From Siphonodentalium dalli (lineage: Eukaryota > Mollusca > Scaphopoda > Gadilida > Siphonodentaliidae): 64,000 nucleotides of DNA. Below are positions 58,875 to 64,000 of the stretch, one piece after another. The stretch spans positions 159,825,043 through 159,889,042 of the forward strand of contig CP136069.1 in assembly GCA_032622095.1 (NCBI GenBank), written 5' to 3'. The notes under the pieces were generated by a model. That model saw nothing but the letters and a program-made list of their open reading frames with translations, was not told the DNA's origin and did not search any database. Positions within the stretch are counted from its first letter, which is position 1, and each line of letters begins with the position of its first letter. The position numbers and the translations under genes are program-made.

Positions 58875-59064
58875 TTAACCCTTTCAGTGCCAAGTCCGAT
58901 TTGTGTATCAACCCATATTTCCTTGATCATTTTTCAAATTTATTGATTATAATAATGTGCGCTCTTTCCATCAATGTATCACATTATTATAATCAATAAA
59001 TTTGAAAAATGATCAAGGAAATATGGGTTGATACAAAAATCGGACTTGGCACTGAAAGGGTTAA
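58875..59064. mobile_element. TTAA hairpin MITE family H
   Basis: TTAACCCTTTCAGTGCCAAG to its inverse CTTGGCACTGAAAGGGTTAA. The 190 bp form one nearly perfect stem (arms ~75 bp, through TTGATTATAATAATGTG) with a ~35-base loop. TTAA flanks on both sides. The window's last bases (63964) begin a related end. Confidence 0.93.
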
Positions 59065-59090
59065 TAAACCTCGGCGAAAACCCACCTTTA

Positions 59091-59550
59091 CAAGTCTGAG
59101 ATCAGTGTGACTCTCATTTGCAGAATGAGGTCCCCAGAGGGTGAATTTATTGATACTATCCCGCATAGTGGGCTAGCATCACTAACTTCACCCTCTGGGG
59201 ACCTCGTTCTGCTTAGGCCTCATCTTCTCTGGAAAGTTTCTTTATTATCAAATTTCTATAGAAACTTCTTCACATAGATTCTATTTCTTTTTTAGTTTAC
59301 TTTCTCTATATCCCCAAATTGGCAGACAATGCATTGCATAATCAAGGTTCCCAATGGGTGTACATCACAATATTCACCATTTGGGAACTTCAATCTGAGT
59401 CTATGTTTCCCATAGCATATGAGGCCATGCAGAATGAGGTCCCCAGAGGGTGAATTTGGTGATGCTAGCCTGCTGTGCGGGATAGCATAACCAAATTCAC
59501 CCTCTGGGGACCTCATTCTGCAAATGACAGGCATATTAAACTCAGGCTTG
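59091..59550 (+). mobile_element. MITE family E, copy 6
   Basis: CAAGTCTGAGATCAGTGTGA to an inverse ending CTCAGGCTTG, with the terminal palindromes intact. 460 bp. Centre has TTTCTATAGAAAC, as in copy 1. Confidence 0.9.
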
Positions 59551-59872
59551 CACATTTAATAAGGGGATACTCTTTGCAATGCACGTGTTGATATTAAACT
59601 GTCGTTTTCGGGATACTAGTTTGGAATTTGTTTCTAGGAATGCTTTGTCATTTGGTATCAGTTTCTTATTGCATCAATCAAGAAATTTGGTCGTCTCATT
59701 TTTTTATGACCGTTTTAAAAAGAAACGGGGACTTATTATGTTATTGGTCCGTCCATCCGTCCGTTCATCTGTCCATCCGTCTGTCAGCCATTCGCTTTTT
59801 TCATATCCGGATGATAATTTTTGTAAGTCTGAACTAAGTGAAATGAAATTTAACTAACCCCAATATACAGTT
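59551..59872. repeat. (GTCC/ATCC)n-type repeat
   Basis: GGTCCGTCCATCCGTCCGTT at 59746 onward is a degenerate GTCC/ATCC microsatellite that creates overlapping frames at 59579-59857. Related to 57170-57220. Confidence 0.6.
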
Positions 59873-59874
59873 CA

Positions 59875-59988
59875 AGAGCATCGCACAGGTGTGGCAAAAT
59901 ACACTTGTGGTAAAAAAAATTACCCAGAGTTATGACCTTTTGTTGGAATTACCACAAGTGTATTTTGCCACACCTGAGCGATGCTCTT
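59875..59988. mobile_element. Hairpin element, ~45-bp arms
   Basis: AGAGCATCGCACAGGTGTGG and on to CACTTGTGGTAA is matched by the inverse TTACCACAAGTG...GCGATGCTCT. The ~30-base loop lies around 59925-59950. No TTAA or TA duplication is evident. Confidence 0.8.
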
Positions 59989-60209
59989 ACTAAAGTAGCT
60001 ACCTAAATTTAACAACTGTAAACACAATTAACTTTTTCCTACAATCAAGAGAGCTCAACTTGACTATGGCTGTAACTAGCCTTTTCTCTGTGCCATAAGC
60101 ATTTGCTTTACATACACCCTGATGTGCCTTATGAATGACCATAGAATCTTGGACTCATGCCTGTCATGATACTAATTACTCTCACTGGACCCACCTAATA
60201 CCTTAATTA

Positions 60210-60690
60210 CTTCGGACTGATGGTGCTAGCATGCCTTTCAAGATACAATCTCGGACTATTTTACTTGTGTTGCAGGTGATATATACTAAATGACAGTGCT
60301 AGCATGCCTTTCATGATACAATCTCTGACTGTTATACCTGTGTTGCAGGTGATATATACTAAATGACGGCGCTAGCATGCTTCCATGATACCTGTGTTGC
60401 AGGTGATATATACGAAATGACAGTGCTAGCATGCCTTTCATGATACAATCTCGGAGTGTTGTACCTGTGCTGCAGGTGATATATACTACCTGACGGTGCT
60501 AGCATGCCTTTCATGTTACCTGTGTTGCAGGTGATATATATACTACCTGACAGTGCTAGCATGCCTTTCATGATACCTGTGTTGCAGGTGATATATACTA
60601 AATGGCGGATATAGCATGCCTTTCATGATACCTGTGTTACAGGTGATATATACTATCTGATAGTGCTAGCTAGCATGCCTTTCATGATAC
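60210..60690 (+). repeat. Minisatellite with ACCTGTGTTGCAGGT palindrome
   Basis: Units of about 55-90 bp with GTGCTAGCATGCCTTTCATG and GATATATACTA repeat seven times. ACCTGTGTTGCAGGT, a 5-bp stem with a short loop, is in nearly every unit. The array lies within a larger duplicate (next entry). Confidence 0.85.
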
Positions 60691-60829
60691 TAATTACTGT
60701 CACTGGACGCACCTAATACCTTAATTACCTCAAACTACCTCAACAGCTACCTGCCATCACATAACCTGTAACAACTTTTAATTTTGGTCATTCACATCAT
60801 GCTGGGAGAGGGCTGTTAATAAATAATGA

Positions 60830-61430
60830 GGACAGTTAGATCTTTTGTATGTGATGCTACTGTATAGTATAGATTGTTGTCAAGAAACAAAATATTTGAC
60901 TGTTTACTGTTAAGAAATAACATAATTTACTGTCGTGAAAGAAAACTGTCCTCCTGTGTCCTCAGGGTTATTTGGTCTTGAATATAAACGTTAATTTCAG
61001 TTCATACCACATGTATCAAGTTTTACCCTTTGCAATGTGCAACCTCATTATGTAAAGACAATGCCCTAAATTACTAGGTAATTCCAACTGAACAACTTGG
61101 TATATGTAACTTCATACTTTTGAAAATATGAAGTGAATGTCAGGTTTTCTGTTCTTACACTGAATGATAACTGTTGTTTCTCAGTATGCTGGTTTTGGAA
61201 TTTGTATATTGGGATGTATTATTGTACTGGGTCATAGGGTATGGGTCTTTTCTTGCTTAAATTGAGTATTTTGTCATTTCAGGTTTATACTGAAGTAGTG
61301 ACTATATAATAGACCACTGTGAAGGCAATCAAGTTTAATCAACTTACCTTTATATAGAATTGAATGTGGTGATCAAGTATATTGATGAACTTTACCATGT
61401 AACTAGCCTTGTCACCACGACATTATGACT
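60830..61430. other. No feature seen
   Basis: AT-rich sequence between the duplicated segments. Confidence 0.3.
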
Positions 61431-61690
61431 TAAGCATTGTTGCTTTGCATACACCCTGATGTGCCTTATGAATGACCATAGAATCTGGTACTGTTGTACC
61501 TGTGTTGCAGGTGATATATACTACCTGACATTTCTAGCATACTTTTCATGATACTAATTACTGTCACACACCTAATACCTTAACTACCTCAAACTACCTC
61601 AACAGTTATACCTGCCATCACAATACCTGTAAAGTCTTTTAATTTTGGTCATTTACATCATGCTGGGAGATAATCATCATAATGACCTGG

Positions 61691-62226
61691 ACAGTAAGAT
61701 CTTTTGTATGCATTACTGTTAAGTATCAAGGTCACCAGGGGGTCTTGTTTTGGCACAAGTCGAACAATAAAATTGAATCATATATCTCAAAATGACCATT
61801 GCATCGCACTATCTGTTGAATATATTGTGTGACATGTTTCTTTAGATTTAATTGTTCCTGGGTATATGCATGCCGTCCTCGATAAAAGGCTGTTATGCTG
61901 CAGAAAAAGAAAAAAAATTTCAAGGGCTGCTACATGTATTACACGTGGTAATGAGAAAACACATATGCTGAAAAATTTCTAATAAACTTCATGTAGATTT
62001 GAAACATAATGTTGGCCTCCTTGTTCTTCTGGAGAAATTCTAATAATGTTTTATAGAGGGGAACCGTAAGCCATGGAAAAATGGGCACAGCTTTCAGAAA
62101 GGGTACTTTTCAGTCAGAAGTATTGGCATAAATGACGAAATGGCAAAATTTTGTAATCATGGATTATTCTAAAGCAATAATCAAGACCAAACTCATATTA
62201 AACTACTGAAATGGATGTAGCTAAAC
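61691..62226. other. No gene recognised
   Basis: The minus-strand frame at 61732-61923 has no domain. AT-rich. Confidence 0.3.
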
Positions 62227-62248
62227 TACAGTAATGCCCTAAATAATC
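62227..62248 (+). mobile_element. Left end of a family G MITE, cut by the assembly gap
   Basis: TACAGTAATGCCCTAAATAA and TC match the first 22 bases of the family at 40198. The rest is lost in the run of N. Confidence 0.85.
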
Positions 62249-62348
62249 NNNNNNNNNNNNNNNNNNNNNNNNNNNNNNNNNNNNNNNNNNNNNNNNNNNN
62301 NNNNNNNNNNNNNNNNNNNNNNNNNNNNNNNNNNNNNNNNNNNNNNNN
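62249..62348. other. Assembly gap, 100 N
   Basis: Exactly 100 N, the usual placeholder for a gap of unknown size. It begins inside a hairpin MITE. Confidence 0.98.
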
Positions 62349-62439
62349 AAGCTGAGTAGGCCTACCCAACTGAAAATTAACAAGGGGTACGCATCTAAGA
62401 TGCTTTTGTCAAGTTTTTTGGCAGTCGAACCAAACTTCT

Positions 62440-63365
62440 GCCAATAAGGTGCACAACTCCGGGATAAAAAGTTGGACGGTGGTATATTATTGCAATAGAC
62501 CTATATACCAAATATCAATTGAATCCGTTAATATTTCATTGAGTTGTGATTAAAATAGACACACTAAGACCCATAACTCCAAAAAAAAAATTCGGACAAA
62601 ACAGGTTTTCGAACTCATCCGAGATATTGTTGCAATAGACTCATATACCAAATATTGTTTAAATCGGTTTATATTTCATTGAGTTATCGCGCTAACGGTG
62701 ATAACATTGCTAAAAATAGACAAACTAAGACCCATAACTCTGCTAAAAAAATTCGGACAAACCTGGTTTTCGAACACGTCCGAGATATTGTTGCAGGAGA
62801 CTCATATACCAAATATTGTTGAAATCAGTCAGAATCAGTTAATATTTCATCGAGTTATCACGCTAACGGTGATAAAATTGCTAAAAATAGACAAACTAAG
62901 ACCCATAACTCAGCGAAAAAATTCGGACAAACCTGGTTTTCGAACTCGTCCGAGATGTTGTTGCAGGAGACTCATATACCATATATTGTTGAAATCGGTT
63001 AATATTTCATCGAGTTATCGCGCTAACGGTGATAAACTTGCTAAAAATAGACAAACTAAGACCCATAACTCTGCTAAAAAAAATTCGGACAAACCTGGTT
63101 TTCGAACACGTCCGTGATATTGTTGCAAGAGTCTCATATACCAAATATTGTTGAAATTGGTTAATATTTGCGTGAGTTATCGCGCTAACGGTGAAAAACT
63201 TAACTAAAAAACATAGATCTAAGATGGATAACTCTTGTAAAAAAAGTTCGGACGTGACCCATTTTCTAAGGCAGTAAATAGTCATTGGGAGCAACTGACA
63301 TACCAAATTTTTTTTGAATCCGTTCACAAATGTCAAAGTTATAAGGCATTCTTTAGGTCCGCCGG
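62440..63365 (+). repeat. ~163-bp tandem repeat, about five units
   Basis: CCCATAACTC recurs at 62570, 62731, 62902 and 63062, with a diverged GGATAACTC at about 63226. Each unit has TTCGGACAAACCTGGTTTTC, TATACCAAATATTGTTGAAA and GAGTTATCGCGCTAACGG. The frame at 62698-63117 encodes the same peptide repeatedly and is not a gene. A single related unit lies near 10510. Confidence 0.88.
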
Positions 63366-63963
63366 CCCGCCGCCCGCCAAAAACTCGACTAAAAAAAGCT
63401 GGATACCCAACTGAATGGATGGTCACTAAAAAGTGTACTCCGGCCCCGACTCGGGGAAAATGTGTACTAGGAAGATATATGTTGCATATCTTTTCCACTT
63501 TGTGGAAAAAAATAATTCTTAAATTGCTAAATTATATGCTACTATGCCGATTTATCAAATGACTCAATCATTATTTACGTTGGACATGTATGTCATAAAT
63601 CAATTTCATATGAACAACTAGTTCATATCACCTTCCGATAATTTGATTGGTTTGTTGACAAAAAGTGTGTTTTGATTGGCTGAATGGCAGCCGGGGCCGA
63701 GCCGTATCTCTAACTAAATACAGGTCAAATTCGTGCGCGTCAATCAACGCGATGCCGAAATTCTCGCAATTATAATCTTGAAATATATAGTTTTGGACAT
63801 TGTTATACGATAAATAGAATATGTAATTCGTATTTATCTAATAAACATACGATATAATGTCACAAACTGAGAACAGAATAGCGCACTATATCTTCGCGTG
63901 CATATTATTTCTGCTAGTTCACCAGGTGTAATTGGGCTTCCGTTGCAATGAAGTGACGTCACA
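63366..63963. promoter_or_regulatory. Possible promoter-like stretch (tentative)
   Basis: Contains TTGATTGGTTTG (about 63644) and TTGATTGGCTG (about 63672), CCAAT-box words on the plus strand inverse; a GC-rich GCAGCCGGGGCCGAGCCG; and a perfect CRE palindrome TGACGTCA at 63954-63961. No gene start is visible inside the window, so any gene would lie to the right. The motifs are short and may be chance. Confidence 0.25.
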
Positions 63964-64000
63964 TTAACCTTTTGCTGCCGATGTCATATAGCTATTTAGT
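63964..64000 (+). mobile_element. Left end of a TTAA MITE running out of the window
   Basis: TTAACCTTTTGCTGCCGATG resembles TTAACCCTTTCAGTGCCAAG, the end of family H. The partner end would be to the right. Confidence 0.5.

Larger units (their letters stand above)
60100..61690 (+). repeat. Pair of duplicated segments around the minisatellite
   Basis: 60110-60200 plus 60685-60820 matches 61443-61690: ACACCCTGATGTGCCTTATG, GATACTAATTACTGTCAC, CTACCTCAAACTACCTCAAC, TTTACATCATGCTGGGAGA. The second copy has only one minisatellite unit, so the array expanded after or independently of duplication. Confidence 0.85.

Noticed and set aside
62698-63117. A 139-residue protein with internal repeats
   Set aside because: The repeats correspond to the ~163-bp tandem DNA unit; unit lengths of 160-171 bp shift the frame, and no known domain appears.

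Overview
This is 64 kb of AT-rich eukaryotic, most likely invertebrate animal, genomic DNA. The reasons are LINE non-LTR retrotransposon remnants with microsatellite 3' tails, very many short inverted-repeat DNA transposons (MITEs) inserted at TTAA or TA, kilobase tandem satellites, and no bacterial-style gene packing. A 100-N scaffold gap lies at 62249-62348. I cannot name the species; the repeat style would fit a marine invertebrate such as a mollusc, annelid, hemichordate or amphioxus. I recognise no intact host gene. The longest non-repeat reading frame is a gag/ORF1-like fragment at 19972-20597. One possible host exon (8824-8962, minus strand) is offered at low confidence. The long reading frames at 47.8-53.8 kb and 33.4-34.1 kb come from tandem repeats.

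Layout. 0-9 kb: a 122-bp tandem repeat, a foldback element, a piggyBac-like MITE, a segmental duplication whose two copies differ by a TTAA insertion, a ~155-bp tandem array split by a second copy of the same inserted element, and a decayed LINE reverse transcriptase end. 9.5-15.7 kb: four copies of one non-coding duplicated unit, a 1.1-kb inverted-repeat element filled with AAGATGGC-type repeats, and a second duplicated unit interrupted by two abutting TTAA elements. 16-29 kb: dispersed MITEs, the gag-like fragment and long stretches without recognisable features. 29.27-36.30 kb: a ~7-kb foldback element with ~1.35-1.4-kb arms, tandem repeats on the inner flanks and a ~110-bp centre closed by a 17-bp stem. 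Its left arm is split by a 1.8-kb insertion that carries a strange TTCGG-rich element. 36-46 kb: TIR elements, a 163-bp tandem array, two LINE 3' ends and several hairpin MITEs. 47.60-53.83 kb: a 39-bp satellite of about 160 copies with higher-order structure. 54-64 kb: a cluster of a ~440-bp MITE family, further hairpin elements, a palindrome-bearing minisatellite, a ~163-bp tandem array, and a possible promoter-like stretch with CCAAT and CRE motifs.

There is no pathway or operon here. What can be read is the history of insertion: elements nest in one another, elements share single TTAA sites, and pre-insertion (empty) sites survive in duplicated copies. The most unusual structures are the giant foldback, the TTCGG-rich element inside it, the 39-bp satellite, and the chains of TTAA elements.
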